Shown here: piece by piece, positions 8,099 to 16,853 of the stretch
Numbering within the stretch: position 1 is the stretch's first letter
How the letters are laid out: each line of letters opens with the position of its first letter
Source: Acetobacter cerevisiae
GTDB taxonomy: Bacteria > Pseudomonadota > Alphaproteobacteria > Acetobacterales > Acetobacteraceae
Length of the DNA stretch: 51,388 nt
Assembly: GCF_001580535.1 (NCBI RefSeq)
Contig: NZ_LHZA01000140.1
Span: forward strand, 1-51,388
Direction: 5' to 3'
The notes under the pieces: model-generated
The model's database searches: none
What the model was told of the DNA's origin: nothing
What the model saw: only the letters and a program-made list of their open reading frames with translations
Made by a program: the position numbers and the translations under genes

Positions 8099-8179
8099 GC
8101 CCCTGCAAAAAACTAAAAGGCTCTCTGAGACACGGTTGCGGACAGGAAAGCTGAATACTCCCTGCCCGCACAACCTTGA

Positions 8180-9184
8180 TTAGTGCCGGTTGGCGCGTAC
8201 CAGACCGGAAACAAACTGCCACCCACGCCCGACATCACGAATAACGCGCGCAATGGCCGGAGCTGTGGTGGGACGCAGCAGGCGCGGGTCATAGCCCGCA
8301 AAGCGCCGGTCATCTTCTTCCAGACACAGATCCATAAATTCCGGCAGGTTCAGATCAACGTTGGCAATATCTTTTGCGCCGGTGACGGTAAAGTTGTTGT
8401 CCTGCGTGTGGACCTCGCCTTTATCATCCACAGAGGTGGCAATGCTCATGCGTTCATAGGCAAGAAATGCCCAGACCGCCCAGACCTTCATCTCAAAGAA
8501 CGGACGACGCCACCAGGGCATGACCGCCCGATACCAGGCCAGCCAGTTAGCAAACAGCAGAATGTGGCGACATTCTTCCTGCATCACCGGCTCGAACGTA
8601 TCAATCAGCTCCGGCGGGAAGAAGCCGGAACGCTGGGCCAGTTCAAACAGGCCAAACGCGAAGAAGCTATCGACGCACTCTGAAAAGCCAGTGACGAGAT
8701 AGGCCCATTCAACGTCTTTCGGCTCAATGTACGGCGGTTCCGGCGCCATTTTGATGCCGTAGGCCTCAACCAGCTTGGACAGAACTTCCTTATGCCGGTT
8801 TTCTTCCCACGCATTGCGGGAAATGGCGTCTTTGATATCCGGATCGGTCACGAGACGGGCATAAGCTGCCATACGCAGGCGGGCCTTACCCTCCGTCTGC
8901 ACTGCAATATCCCAGATCGGCAGGGAAGTGATGCGGTGCAGCGTTTCCGGGTCCAGCTTCGGCCAGTCAATGACGGAAGGCCGATACGGATTGAAGGTTT
9001 CGCGGAACATCGCCGCAATCGCCTTCTTATGCGCGTCAGACCCCGGCTTCAGCGGGCCTTTAACAGGGCTGAGCCAGTGGCGGGCTTTATAATCGGCCTC
9101 AACCACAGCCTCATTATCGGGCGGCGGGGGCAGATCATCCACACTGTCTGGCAGGCGGGAATAGATATCGCTGAGAGAACCCAT
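8180..9184 (-). CDS. Ferritin-like di-iron protein
   Basis: This protein of ~334 residues carries the full ligand set of a ferritin-like four-helix di-iron site: Glu99, then Glu128-x-x-His131 (EENRH), Glu169 (GFSEC), and Glu204-x-x-His207 (EECRH). The order E, ExxH, E, ExxH matches the ferritin/rubrerythrin/di-iron oxidase superfamily. The N-terminal 60 residues are proline- and acid-rich and precede the helices. The substrate is unknown; it could be an oxidase or hydroxylase rather than an iron store, as the helices are separated by long linkers. The start MGSLSD at 9184 is preferred over a GTG 63 bases upstream that would add a Cys/Arg-rich tail. It lies downstream of clpP on the same strand. 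Confidence 0.75.
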   Translation of the reverse strand: MGSLSDIYSRLPDSVDDLPPPPDNEAVVEADYKARHWLSPVKGPLKPGSDAHKKAIAAMFRETFNPYRPSVIDWPKLDPETLHRITSLPIWDIAVQTEGKARLRMAAYARLVTDPDIKDAISRNAWEENRHKEVLSKLVEAYGIKMAPEPPYIEPKDVEWAYLVTGFSECVDSFFAFGLFELAQRSGFFPPELIDTFEPVMQEECRHILLFANWLAWYRAVMPWWRRPFFEMKVWAVWAFLAYERMSIATSVDDKGEVHTQDNNFTVTGAKDIANVDLNLPEFMDLCLEEDDRRFAGYDPRLLRPTTAPAIARVIRDVGRGWQFVSGLVRANRH

Positions 9185-9271
9185 GGCAGGAACCCGTTTA
9201 CTGGGGGCGCTACGCCACCCGCCCCTGCCACAGCAGAAGCGGGCCACGCAGGGCCCGGGACAACAAACTGA

Positions 9272-9299
9272 CTCCTCTCCCTCCGCAGAAGGAGAGGAG
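9272..9299 (-). terminator. Hairpin after clpP
   Basis: A perfect 9-bp stem (CTCCTCTCC 9272-9280, GGAGAGGAG 9291-9299) lies in the 129 bases between the clpP stop and the ferritin-like gene. On the minus strand it is followed by a weakly T-rich stretch (TCAGTTTGTTG), so it may be a partial terminator or an RNA 3'-end stabiliser. Confidence 0.45.
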
Positions 9300-9313
9300 C
9301 GCGGGTCTTCCGT

Positions 9314-9997
9314 TTAGTGAATGTCGGAAAGCTTCGAAATGATCTTTGTCACTAGACCATAGTCAATTGCTTCTTTGGCGGACATCCAGTGGTTGCGGTC
9401 CGTGTCCTTGACGATTTTTTCATACGTCTGGCCGGTTTCCCGGGCGAACAGACGGTTCAGACGCTCACGCATCTTGATGATTTCGCGTGCTTCGATGTCG
9501 ATATCCGTTGCCGGACCGCGCACACCGCCCATCGGCTGATGGAGCAGGAAGCGGGTGTTGGGCAGACAGAAACGACGGTCTTTCTGGCCAGCCGCAAAAA
9601 TCAGCGCACCGGCAGAGGCCACCCAGCCCGTGCCGATCATGTTGACCGGAGCCACCGAATCGACAAAGCGGATCATGTCATGGATGGTGTCACCACTTTC
9701 CACGTGTCCGCCGGGAGAGTTCACATACACATCAATCGGCTTGTCCGACTCACCGGCCAGCGCCAGCAGACGCGCTGTGACGTCCCGGGCCACCTTGTCG
9801 TTAATCCCGCCAAAAATCAGCACTTTGCGCTGTTTGAACAGCTTGTTCTCCAGCTCCCCTTCCGGGGCCGCCGGGGTTTTGGCGTCTTCTTTTTCCGGTG
9901 CGTCCGGGGACTCCGGGTTATCATCATCCAGCCGGATGGGATCGCAGGGGGAAATGCCCGTCATGCCAGTCTCCGCATGTTCTGTGTCTCTGTTCAT
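9314..9997 (-). CDS. clpP: ClpP-family protease subunit with Asn in place of the catalytic Asp
   Basis: This 227-residue ClpP-type serine peptidase assembles in the family as stacked rings that degrade proteins fed by ClpA/ClpX. The catalytic serine is Ser128 in [14 protein letters not shown] and the histidine is His153 in FLLHQPMGG. Counting from that His as in E. coli ClpP (His122 to Asp171, 49 residues) lands on Asn202 in DTDRNHW, so the third triad member is Asn. The first ~50 residues form an acidic, proline-rich extension ([17 protein letters not shown]) absent from canonical ClpP. It is probably a paralogue, not the housekeeping clpP, and no clpX or tig is adjacent. The ATG at 9997 has AGGATAAGAGAC before it; longer in-frame starts give a basic leader unlike the family. 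Confidence 0.85.
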   Translation of the reverse strand: MNRDTEHAETGMTGISPCDPIRLDDDNPESPDAPEKEDAKTPAAPEGELENKLFKQRKVLIFGGINDKVARDVTARLLALAGESDKPIDVYVNSPGGHVESGDTIHDMIRFVDSVAPVNMIGTGWVASAGALIFAAGQKDRRFCLPNTRFLLHQPMGGVRGPATDIDIEAREIIKMRERLNRLFARETGQTYEKIVKDTDRNHWMSAKEAIDYGLVTKIISKLSDIH

Positions 9998-10185
9998 GTC
10001 TCTTATCCTGCTCTGCCTGCGCGCCCATGCCAAGGGGCAATCATGCGAGGGTGATCCCCTATCTCGCCACAACGGCCCGAAGAGGGTAGAGTGCCCCCTG
10101 TTTTTCACCCTGCCAGCGGAGCAACCGTCACGTCATGCAGCAAGCGTGCCCAGAACAGGACCGGCCTTTCCGGCACCGTGTTTAC

Positions 10186-11250
10186 ATGGCTTTTCAGTCC
10201 GGCAACCCTTTTCGGTCCGGGTTACTGGTGGCGACAGGCGTGCTCTGCCTGACAGGATGCAGCCATAAAGACCCCGTCGATACGACGTTTGAGTGGATGC
10301 AGCATATGCGTGGCGGCGTCATTGCCGCACAGCGGCCACCGCCGCCCGGTATTTATGACCCCTACCCACATGTGGGCCTGACGCCGACTACAACGCCGGA
10401 GGTCCCCTCCCCTCAGGCACGGTCCCTGATCACGCAACAGCTGATCCGTGACCGGAACCTGATGTACCGCACTGTGGCGGCCAACGGCACCCTGATGCCC
10501 GAAATCCCGCCACCGCCCGGTGCTGCTGCATCAGCCACACCAAAAACAGGTACGGCACCGCATGCTGGAAACGACGCTCCGCAACCCGCGACACTCCCGG
10601 AAGGCACAGCCGGGGCTATTATGGATGCCGCAGACGCCCCGCCACAGCAGACTGCCGCCACAGCTGCCTCTGCCGGGAAAAGCGCTCAGTCCGCCATTCC
10701 GTCTGCCCCCTCACCTGACTCCGGCACTCCGCCCAAAACCGGGAAAAAGACCGAAGCTGGCAAGCAGGACGCCGAAGTCGCCATGCCGGAAGTCGGACTG
10801 CCTGAGGTGAAATCTACCGCGCAGACGCCCCCCACTCCGGCCAGCGCCATTCCGCAAATTCCGGCAGGGCCGCCCACGCCGCCGTCTTTCCCCGGGTTTG
10901 ATGTTCCGTCAGACGCCTATGTGCCGGATGCCGTTCGCCCCAATTATGATCTGTCCGACGCCAAAGGCACGGCGATTCATTGCGTTCCGCAGTCCGACCA
11001 GATTTCCTCCGGGCAGGATGACGCGTTTGCAAAGCTGGTCGCCAAGACACCGCATGGGCCGTTCTATGTGCGGGGCTTTGGGTCTGCTGCCTCACTTGAT
11101 GCGCAGGATCAGGCTGACGCCGTGCAGCTTGGACTGCTGCGCGCCCAGAATATTGCCAAAAAGCTGATCAGCCTGAACGTGCCCGCCTCCGCCATTCACA
11201 TCCGGGGGGATGCGTTTGGCATGGGCGCACGAATTGCCACGACGCCCTGA
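10186..11250 (+). CDS. Outer-membrane lipoprotein with OmpA-like C-terminus
   Basis: The protein has a lipoprotein signal sequence ending in LCLTGC, so Cys25 is the likely lipidated residue. A long low-complexity middle follows (residues ~110-255), rich in Pro, Ala, Thr and Lys, typical of a periplasm-spanning linker. The last ~90 residues (from YVRGFGSAASLDAQDQA) look like a reduced OmpA/MotB-type peptidoglycan-binding domain: an LG-x-LRAQN-x-AKKLIS helix, then the SAIHIRGDAFG strand. The function is probably to tether the envelope. The start at 10186 gives a normal signal peptide; an ATG at 10135 would add 17 charged residues. It is divergent from clpP. Confidence 0.7.
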   Translation: MAFQSGNPFRSGLLVATGVLCLTGCSHKDPVDTTFEWMQHMRGGVIAAQRPPPPGIYDPYPHVGLTPTTTPEVPSPQARSLITQQLIRDRNLMYRTVAANGTLMPEIPPPPGAAASATPKTGTAPHAGNDAPQPATLPEGTAGAIMDAADAPPQQTAATAASAGKSAQSAIPSAPSPDSGTPPKTGKKTEAGKQDAEVAMPEVGLPEVKSTAQTPPTPASAIPQIPAGPPTPPSFPGFDVPSDAYVPDAVRPNYDLSDAKGTAIHCVPQSDQISSGQDDAFAKLVAKTPHGPFYVRGFGSAASLDAQDQADAVQLGLLRAQNIAKKLISLNVPASAIHIRGDAFGMGARIATTP

Positions 11251-11271
11251 TCCCTTTCTCCGTCCTGCCGG

Positions 11272-11306
11272 TGGGATAATCTCATAGTTGAGAACAGATT
11301 ATCCCA
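11272..11306. repeat. Perfect 11-bp inverted repeat between lipoprotein and aminotransferase genes
   Basis: TGGGATAATCT (11272-11282) is repeated inverted as AGATTATCCCA (11296-11306) around a 13-base spacer. No T-run follows, so it is a poor intrinsic terminator. It lies 21 bases after the lipoprotein stop and just upstream of the putative promoter of the aminotransferase-hom operon, where an operator could be. Confidence 0.6.
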
Positions 11307-11315
11307 TTGGGGCGG

Positions 11316-11343
11316 TTGCCTGTTCTGTTTCTGCGATTACTAT
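11316..11343 (+). promoter_or_regulatory. Putative promoter of the aminotransferase-hom operon
   Basis: TTGCCT (11316-11321), a 16-base spacer and TACTAT (11338-11343) make a moderate sigma-70-type match. The transcript would begin near 11349, just ahead of the stems described for the leader. Confidence 0.35.
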
Positions 11344-11350
11344 GTTTTTC

Positions 11351-11391
11351 CCCCGTAATCGTGCGGGGTCTGACCCCTTTCCTAACAAGGG
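11351..11391 (+). promoter_or_regulatory. Leader with three mutually exclusive stems before the aminotransferase gene
   Basis: Three short stems share bases. CCCCG 11351-11355 pairs with CGGGG 11364-11368. GGGGT 11365-11369 pairs with ACCCC 11373-11377. CCCTT 11375-11379 pairs with AAGGG 11387-11391. Each neighbouring pair excludes the next, so the first and third can form together, or the second alone. The third stem covers the AAGGG that lies 12 bases before the start codon. This is the logic of a translational switch. It matches no riboswitch class that I know. Confidence 0.35.
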
Positions 11392-11403
11392 CATTTGAAG
11401 TCC

Positions 11404-12633
11404 ATGACCGAAGAATTCCATCGTATCCGCCGCCTGCCGCCTTATGTTTTTGCCTCTGTCAATCAGGCCAAAGCGGCAGCCCGAGCGCGGGGCGAGGATA
11501 TTATTGACCTCGGCATGGGCAACCCGGACAGTCCCACCCCGCCGCATATTGTGCAGAAACTGGTTGAAACTGTTCAAAACCCGCGGGCGCACGGCTATTC
11601 CGTCAGTAAAGGCATCCCGGGCTTGCGTAAGGCTCTGGCCGGATATTATGAGCGCCGCTTTAACGTGAAGCTCAACCCGGATACCGAAGTGATCGCGACA
11701 CTGGGGTCCAAGGAAGGGCTGGCTAATCTGGCCTCTGCCATTACCAGCCCGGGTGACACCATTCTGGTGCCAAACCCGTCCTACCCCATTCATCAGTTCG
11801 GCTTTATTATTGCCGGAGCCTCTGTGCGCTCCATTCCCGCCACGCCGGATGACACCATGCTGCGGGCGCTGGAGCGGGCTGTGCGCCATTCCGTGCCCAA
11901 GCCGACGGCACTGATTGTCAACTTCCCATCCAACCCTACGGCCTATCTGGCGGATCTGGATTTCTACAAGGAACTCGTGGCGTTTGCCCGGCGTGAAGAA
12001 ATCTTCATCCTGTCTGACCTCGCCTATGCAGAAATCTATTTCGGCGACCTCGTGCCGCCCTCCATTCTGGCTGTGCCGGGGGCCAAGGATTTTGCGGTCG
12101 AGTTCACATCACTCTCCAAAACCTACTGCATGGCCGGCTGGCGTATGGGGTTTGCGGCTGGGAATGAGCGGCTGATTGCCGCCCTCACCCGCATTAAATC
12201 CTATCTGGATTATGGGGCTTTTACGCCCATTCAGGTTGCAGCCGTGGCGGCTCTGAACGGCCCGCAGGACTGCGTGGCGGATATCCGTGCCCTGTATAAA
12301 GATCGGCGAGATGTGCTGATCCGTGGCCTGCATGCTGGTGGCTGGGATGTGCCCTCACCAGAAGGCTCCATGTTTGCATGGGCCCCCATCCCCGAACCGT
12401 TCCGGGAACTGGGTAGCGTCGAATTTTCCAAACTTCTGCTGAAAGAAGCTGGTGTGGCCGTGGCCCCCGGCCTTGGATTTGGTGAGCATGGGGAAGGCTA
12501 TGTGCGGATCGGGCTGGTGGAAAACACCCAGCGTCTACGTCAGGCCACCCGTGCCATTCGTGGTTTTCTTTCAGCCCATGGCGTAAAAGCGCCTCCTTCT
12601 TCTGCCAGCAAGCCGGAGCCTGTTGAATCGTGA
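11404..12633 (+). CDS. PLP-dependent class I/II aminotransferase (AlaC / LL-DAP aminotransferase-like)
   Basis: This 409-residue fold-type I aminotransferase has Lys239 in SLSKTYCMAGWR forming the Schiff base to PLP. Asn177 (FPSNPTA), Asp205, Tyr208 and Arg247 complete the cofactor and substrate carboxylate contacts. The N-terminus FHRIRRLPPYVFASVN and the DLGMGNPDSPTP strand are those of the AlaC (glutamate-pyruvate aminotransferase) and LL-diaminopimelate aminotransferase-like group. Which amino acid it makes in vivo cannot be told from sequence. The downstream homoserine dehydrogenase overlaps it by four bases (GTGA), which points to a link with aspartate-family amino acids. I use the ATG at 11404 because homologues start at MxEEF; a TTG nine bases upstream is possible. 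Confidence 0.88.
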   Translation: MTEEFHRIRRLPPYVFASVNQAKAAARARGEDIIDLGMGNPDSPTPPHIVQKLVETVQNPRAHGYSVSKGIPGLRKALAGYYERRFNVKLNPDTEVIATLGSKEGLANLASAITSPGDTILVPNPSYPIHQFGFIIAGASVRSIPATPDDTMLRALERAVRHSVPKPTALIVNFPSNPTAYLADLDFYKELVAFARREEIFILSDLAYAEIYFGDLVPPSILAVPGAKDFAVEFTSLSKTYCMAGWRMGFAAGNERLIAALTRIKSYLDYGAFTPIQVAAVAALNGPQDCVADIRALYKDRRDVLIRGLHAGGWDVPSPEGSMFAWAPIPEPFRELGSVEFSKLLLKEAGVAVAPGLGFGEHGEGYVRIGLVENTQRLRQATRAIRGFLSAHGVKAPPSSASKPEPVES

Positions 12634-13946
12634 CGTCTTCTTTTTCCACTTCCCCCCTTCGTCTTGGTCTCGCTGGTCTCGGCACAGTTGGCGCTGGTGT
12701 TATCCGGCTGCTGAACACCAATGCGGATCTGGTCACAGCCCGTGCGGGCCGCCCGCTGAAAGTCACCGCCGTCAGCGCCCGCGACCGCACGCGGGACCGT
12801 GGGGTCGATCTGTCTGGCATGCGCTGGTACGATAACGCCACCGATCTGGTCGCCGACCCGGACGTGGATGTGGTGGTCGAACTGATTGGTGGTTCAGAAG
12901 GCACGGCGCGCGCTGTGGTGGAAGCCGCCCTTGCTGCCGGAAAGCCGGTGGTGACCGCCAACAAGGCTCTGCTTGCCATTCATGGGCCGGCTCTTGCCCG
13001 GCTGAGTGCTGAAAAATCTGCACCACTGCTGTTTGAAGCCGCCGTTGCGGGCGGTATTCCTGCCATTAAAATGGTGCGCGAAGGTCTGGCGGCAGACCGT
13101 CTACTGCGGATTGGCGGCATTCTGAACGGCACCTGCAACTATATCCTGACCGTGATGCGGGAAACCGGGAAGGATTTCGGCACCGTTCTGGCCGATGCGC
13201 AGCAGCTGGGTTATGCGGAAGCAGATCCCTCCACCGATATTGACGGTCTGGACGCTGCCCACAAGCTGACCATTCTGGCTGGCCTGGCCTTTGGGCAGCC
13301 GGTGGCGTTTGAATCACTGCATGTGGAAGGCATCCGCCGCATTGGCGCGCTGGACCTCACCTTTGCCCGCACGCTGGGCTATCGCATCAAACTGCTGGGC
13401 ATGGCCCGCATGGGTGATGATGGGCTTGAAGCCCGCGTGACCCCCTGCCTTGTGCCGGAAAATGCGCCCATCGCGCAGGTAGATGGCGTGTTTAACGCCG
13501 TCGTCGCAGAAGGTGCTTTTGCTGGCCGCCTGATGATTGAAGGCCGTGGCGCGGGGGCTGGCCCCACCGCCAGTGCTGTTGCGGCTGACCTTATTGATAT
13601 TGCCCGCGGACATACCATCCCTGTTTGGGGTGTTCAGGCCACAGATACGCCTCCTTTGCAGGCTAACCCGGTTTCTGCAGGCACTGGTGCGTTCTATCTG
13701 CGTTTACTCGTGGAAGATCGACCCGGTGTGATTGCGGACATCACGGCTGTCCTGCGTGATTGCGGCGTTTCTCTCCGCAGCATGTTGCAGCACACGCCGG
13801 AGCAGAATGATGCCGATCCTTATGTGCCACTGGTACTGGTGACGCATCAGACGTCTGAAGCCGCCATGCAGGATGCTGTCGCGCGGATTGATGGCCTGGA
13901 TGTGGTGACGGATACGCCGGTGATGATCCGGATTGAAACGGACTGA
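12630..13946 (+). CDS. hom: Homoserine dehydrogenase
   Basis: This 438-residue enzyme reduces aspartate semialdehyde to homoserine, the branch point to threonine and methionine. The N-terminal Rossmann motif is GLAGLGTVGAG. The catalytic domain contains GGIPAIKMVREG, GILNGTCNYIL and the DPSTDIDGLDAAHK block with substrate-binding Asp and Lys. A C-terminal ACT domain follows from LRLLVEDRPGVIADITAVL, which in this family mediates feedback inhibition by threonine. The start is a GTG embedded in the stop of the aminotransferase gene, so translation is probably coupled. Confidence 0.96.
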   Translation: MTSSFSTSPLRLGLAGLGTVGAGVIRLLNTNADLVTARAGRPLKVTAVSARDRTRDRGVDLSGMRWYDNATDLVADPDVDVVVELIGGSEGTARAVVEAALAAGKPVVTANKALLAIHGPALARLSAEKSAPLLFEAAVAGGIPAIKMVREGLAADRLLRIGGILNGTCNYILTVMRETGKDFGTVLADAQQLGYAEADPSTDIDGLDAAHKLTILAGLAFGQPVAFESLHVEGIRRIGALDLTFARTLGYRIKLLGMARMGDDGLEARVTPCLVPENAPIAQVDGVFNAVVAEGAFAGRLMIEGRGAGAGPTASAVAADLIDIARGHTIPVWGVQATDTPPLQANPVSAGTGAFYLRLLVEDRPGVIADITAVLRDCGVSLRSMLQHTPEQNDADPYVPLVLVTHQTSEAAMQDAVARIDGLDVVTDTPVMIRIETD

Positions 13947-13998
13947 GCGTCTTATAAAAGCCCAGCCCTGGCCTTAAACAGAGAGGATTATCTCTAGA

Positions 13999-15000
13999 AT
14001 GTCTGACGCGATTGAGCCGATTCCGAGTTTTGTGGTTTCTGACCGCAATCTGGCCCTTGAACTGGTCCGTGTAACAGAAGCTGCTGCTCTGGCCTCTGCC
14101 CACTGGACAGGCCGTGGCAAGAAAAACGACGCTGACGGTGCTGCTGTTGAAGCCATGCGCACGGCGTTTGATACCGTGGCTATTGATGGCACCGTCGTGA
14201 TCGGCGAAGGCGAGATGGACGAAGCGCCGATGCTGTATATCGGCGAGAAAGTCGGCTCTGGTGGCCCGGCCATGGATATTGCCGTGGACCCGCTGGAAGG
14301 CACCAATCTGTGCGCCAAGGACATGCCCAACGCCATTACCGTTGTGGCACTGGCCGAAAAGGGCAACTTCCTGCACGCACCCGATGTGTACATGGACAAA
14401 ATCGTAGTCGGCCCCGGCCTGCCCGAAGGCGTGGTGGATCTTGACTCCTCCATTGAAAACAACCTGCGCAATCTGGCCAAAGCCAAGGGTAAAGCAATCC
14501 GGGACCTCGTTCTCTGCACGCTGGACCGTGAACGGCATGAAGAATTGATTGCCAAAGCGCGCGAAGCGGGCGCTCGTGTTCGCCTGCTGACTGACGGGGA
14601 TGTGGCCGGGGCGATTGCCGCGTGTCTGGATACCAGTCAGGTTGATATTTACGCAGGCTCAGGCGGTGCGCCGGAAGGCGTTCTGGCGGCTGCGGCAATC
14701 CGCTGCGTCAACGGCCAGATGCAGAGTCGCCTGCTGTTTGAAGATGACAGCCAGCGCGAGCGCGCCCAGAAAATGAACCCCGGCAAAAACCCGGACCGCA
14801 AGCTTGGCCTGCATGATCTGGCCGCTGGCTCCGTGCTGTTCTCCGCCACGGGTGTAACGTCCGGCACGCTGCTGAAGGGCATCCATCAGTATCCGAACCA
14901 TGCCGTCACGCATTCTCTGGTCATGCGTTCCAAGTCCGGCACCGTGCGGTTTATTGAAGGCTATCACAACTTCAAAACCAAAACCTGGACCCCGCAATAA
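13999..15000 (+). CDS. glpX: Class II fructose-1,6-bisphosphatase
   Basis: This GlpX-type phosphatase of 333 residues hydrolyses fructose-1,6-bisphosphate, and in some bacteria also sedoheptulose bisphosphate, for gluconeogenesis and the pentose phosphate cycle. Metal and phosphate motifs are GEGEMDEAPMLYIGE, the DPLEGTNLCAKD loop and GSGGAPEGVLAAAA. It lies 52 bases after hom and 17 before recJ, all on the plus strand, which suggests one long transcription unit. Confidence 0.95.
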   Translation: MSDAIEPIPSFVVSDRNLALELVRVTEAAALASAHWTGRGKKNDADGAAVEAMRTAFDTVAIDGTVVIGEGEMDEAPMLYIGEKVGSGGPAMDIAVDPLEGTNLCAKDMPNAITVVALAEKGNFLHAPDVYMDKIVVGPGLPEGVVDLDSSIENNLRNLAKAKGKAIRDLVLCTLDRERHEELIAKAREAGARVRLLTDGDVAGAIAACLDTSQVDIYAGSGGAPEGVLAAAAIRCVNGQMQSRLLFEDDSQRERAQKMNPGKNPDRKLGLHDLAAGSVLFSATGVTSGTLLKGIHQYPNHAVTHSLVMRSKSGTVRFIEGYHNFKTKTWTPQ

Positions 15001-15017
15001 GGCGCTCACCCACCAGA

Positions 15018-16853
15018 ATGAACGTTTTATTGCCTGAGAAAATGGACACACTCCCCCCCATGCCAGAGGCCCGCGCGGCCCTTGGCGTGGAAAGCAGCCT
15101 GACAGGCCGCCGATGGGTCTGGCGGGACGGGGCGGAAGACCCCGCCCTGCTCCGCATGGGGGCGGCCATTGCCCAGCGGGCAGGCCTTCCGGAAATTGTC
15201 GGGCGGCTTTTAGCCCTGCGCGGCATTCCTCTGGAACAGGCTGCCCATTTTCTCGACCCGAAACTCCGCGCCCTGCTTCCTAACCCATCCAGCTTGCAGG
15301 ATATGGATAAAGCCGCTGCCCGCATGGCGCAGGCGGTCCAGCAGGGTGAAACTATCGGGATTTTCGGGGATTATGACGTGGATGGTGCGTGCGCCTCCGC
15401 CATCCTCGCCTCGTTTTTTGAAGAACTCGGCTGCACTGTTCACACACATATTCCCGACCGCATGACGGAGGGCTACGGCCCGAACGTGCCGGCTCTGGAA
15501 GGGCTTGTGGCGCAGGGAGCCTCACTGATTATTTGCGTAGACTGCGGCACGGCTGCCGGGTCTGTTCTGGGGGAACTGGCTGGTAAGGCCGACCTGATTG
15601 TTCTCGACCACCATAAATCCGAAGATGCCCTGCCCCCTATTCTGGCGACGGTAAACCCGAACCGGCCAGACTGTGCCTCTGGCCTTGGCCATATCTGCGC
15701 CGCAGCTCTCGCGTTTCTGGCGGCCGTTGCCACCAGCCGGGACCTCCGCACTGCCGGATGGTTTCATGACGCGCAGCCCGCACCGGACCTGATGCGCCAG
15801 CTTGATCTGGTTGCCCTTGCCACCGTGTGCGATGTGATGCCGCTGCATGGGCTAAACCGTGCCTTTGTGACGCAGGGCCTGAAAATCATGGCGCGTCGCC
15901 AGCGCACCGGCCTGAACGCGCTTATGGAAATTGCCGGTGTGACCAAAGCACCGGATGCCTTTACCTGTGGGTTTGCGCTTGGGCCGCGCATTAATGCGGG
16001 TGGCCGTATTGCCGAAGCCGGACTGGGGCTGACCCTGCTCCGTAGCACAGACGCGCATGACGCCCGCACTATGGCGGAGCGTCTGGACGCGGTGAACCGT
16101 CGCCGTCAGGGCGTGGAAGCTGAAATTCTGGACCGCGCTATGGCACAGGCAGCCGAACAGCGGGAAGCAGGCCACCCGGTTATTCTGCTGACTGGCAAAG
16201 ACTGGCACCCCGGCGTGGTCGGCATTGTGGCTGGCCGCATCAAGGAACAGTTTAACCGCCCTGCGCTAGTGGGTGCGGAACAGGAAGATGGCTCCATTAA
16301 AGGCTCCGGGCGCTCTGTGCCGGGGCTTGATCTCGGCACTGTGATTATTGCAGCGCGTCAGGCCGGTTTGCTGACCAGCGGTGGTGGCCACGCCATGGCC
16401 GCAGGTTTCTCTCTGCCTGCGGAAAACATTGAGCGCTTCCACACCTTTCTGGATGAACGGCTGGCCGATGCCGCAGTCCTGCCGGATACGGTGGATGTTG
16501 CGCTGGATGTCGCACTGTCTGTCTCGGGTGCAACGGTTGAACTCGCGGAAAATCTCGCCATGCTCGCCCCGTTTGGCGCGGGCAATGCTGAGCCGCTCAT
16601 TGCGGTTTCCAATGCACAAATTATCCGCTCAGACCGGATTGGGCGGGATGGCAACACCTTGCGCCTACTTTTGAAAGGGCAGGATGGTGGCCGCCTGAAA
16701 GCCCTGCTGTTCCGTGCGAATGATAATCCACTGGCTATTGGGCTGGAAGACAGCACGCGTCCACCCGTCCATCTGGCGGGCTATCTGCGTTCGGAAACAT
16801 GGAACGGGCGGACGGACGCGACCTTCTTCATTCAGGATGCTGCACGCGCCTGA
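15018..16853 (+). CDS. recJ: Single-strand DNA exonuclease RecJ
   Basis: This 5'-3' exonuclease acts in recombination, mismatch and base-excision repair. The DHH-family metal motifs are all present: GDYDVDG (Asp118, 120, 122), VDCGTAA (Asp175) and LDHHK (197-199), followed in the DHHA1 domain by SGGGHAMAAGFS. The length of 611 residues is normal. In many alphaproteobacteria recJ follows hom and glpX, and the same order is seen here. Its last 22 bases overlap the end of the convergent acetyltransferase gene. Confidence 0.95.
   Translation: MNVLLPEKMDTLPPMPEARAALGVESSLTGRRWVWRDGAEDPALLRMGAAIAQRAGLPEIVGRLLALRGIPLEQAAHFLDPKLRALLPNPSSLQDMDKAAARMAQAVQQGETIGIFGDYDVDGACASAILASFFEELGCTVHTHIPDRMTEGYGPNVPALEGLVAQGASLIICVDCGTAAGSVLGELAGKADLIVLDHHKSEDALPPILATVNPNRPDCASGLGHICAAALAFLAAVATSRDLRTAGWFHDAQPAPDLMRQLDLVALATVCDVMPLHGLNRAFVTQGLKIMARRQRTGLNALMEIAGVTKAPDAFTCGFALGPRINAGGRIAEAGLGLTLLRSTDAHDARTMAERLDAVNRRRQGVEAEILDRAMAQAAEQREAGHPVILLTGKDWHPGVVGIVAGRIKEQFNRPALVGAEQEDGSIKGSGRSVPGLDLGTVIIAARQAGLLTSGGGHAMAAGFSLPAENIERFHTFLDERLADAAVLPDTVDVALDVALSVSGATVELAENLAMLAPFGAGNAEPLIAVSNAQIIRSDRIGRDGNTLRLLLKGQDGGRLKALLFRANDNPLAIGLEDSTRPPVHLAGYLRSETWNGRTDATFFIQDAARA

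Noticed and set aside
8099..8179. Bidirectional terminator between the exported protein and ferritin-like genes
   Set aside because: The GTTG-CGG-CAGG type stem has several bulges and no T-run; too weak to list.
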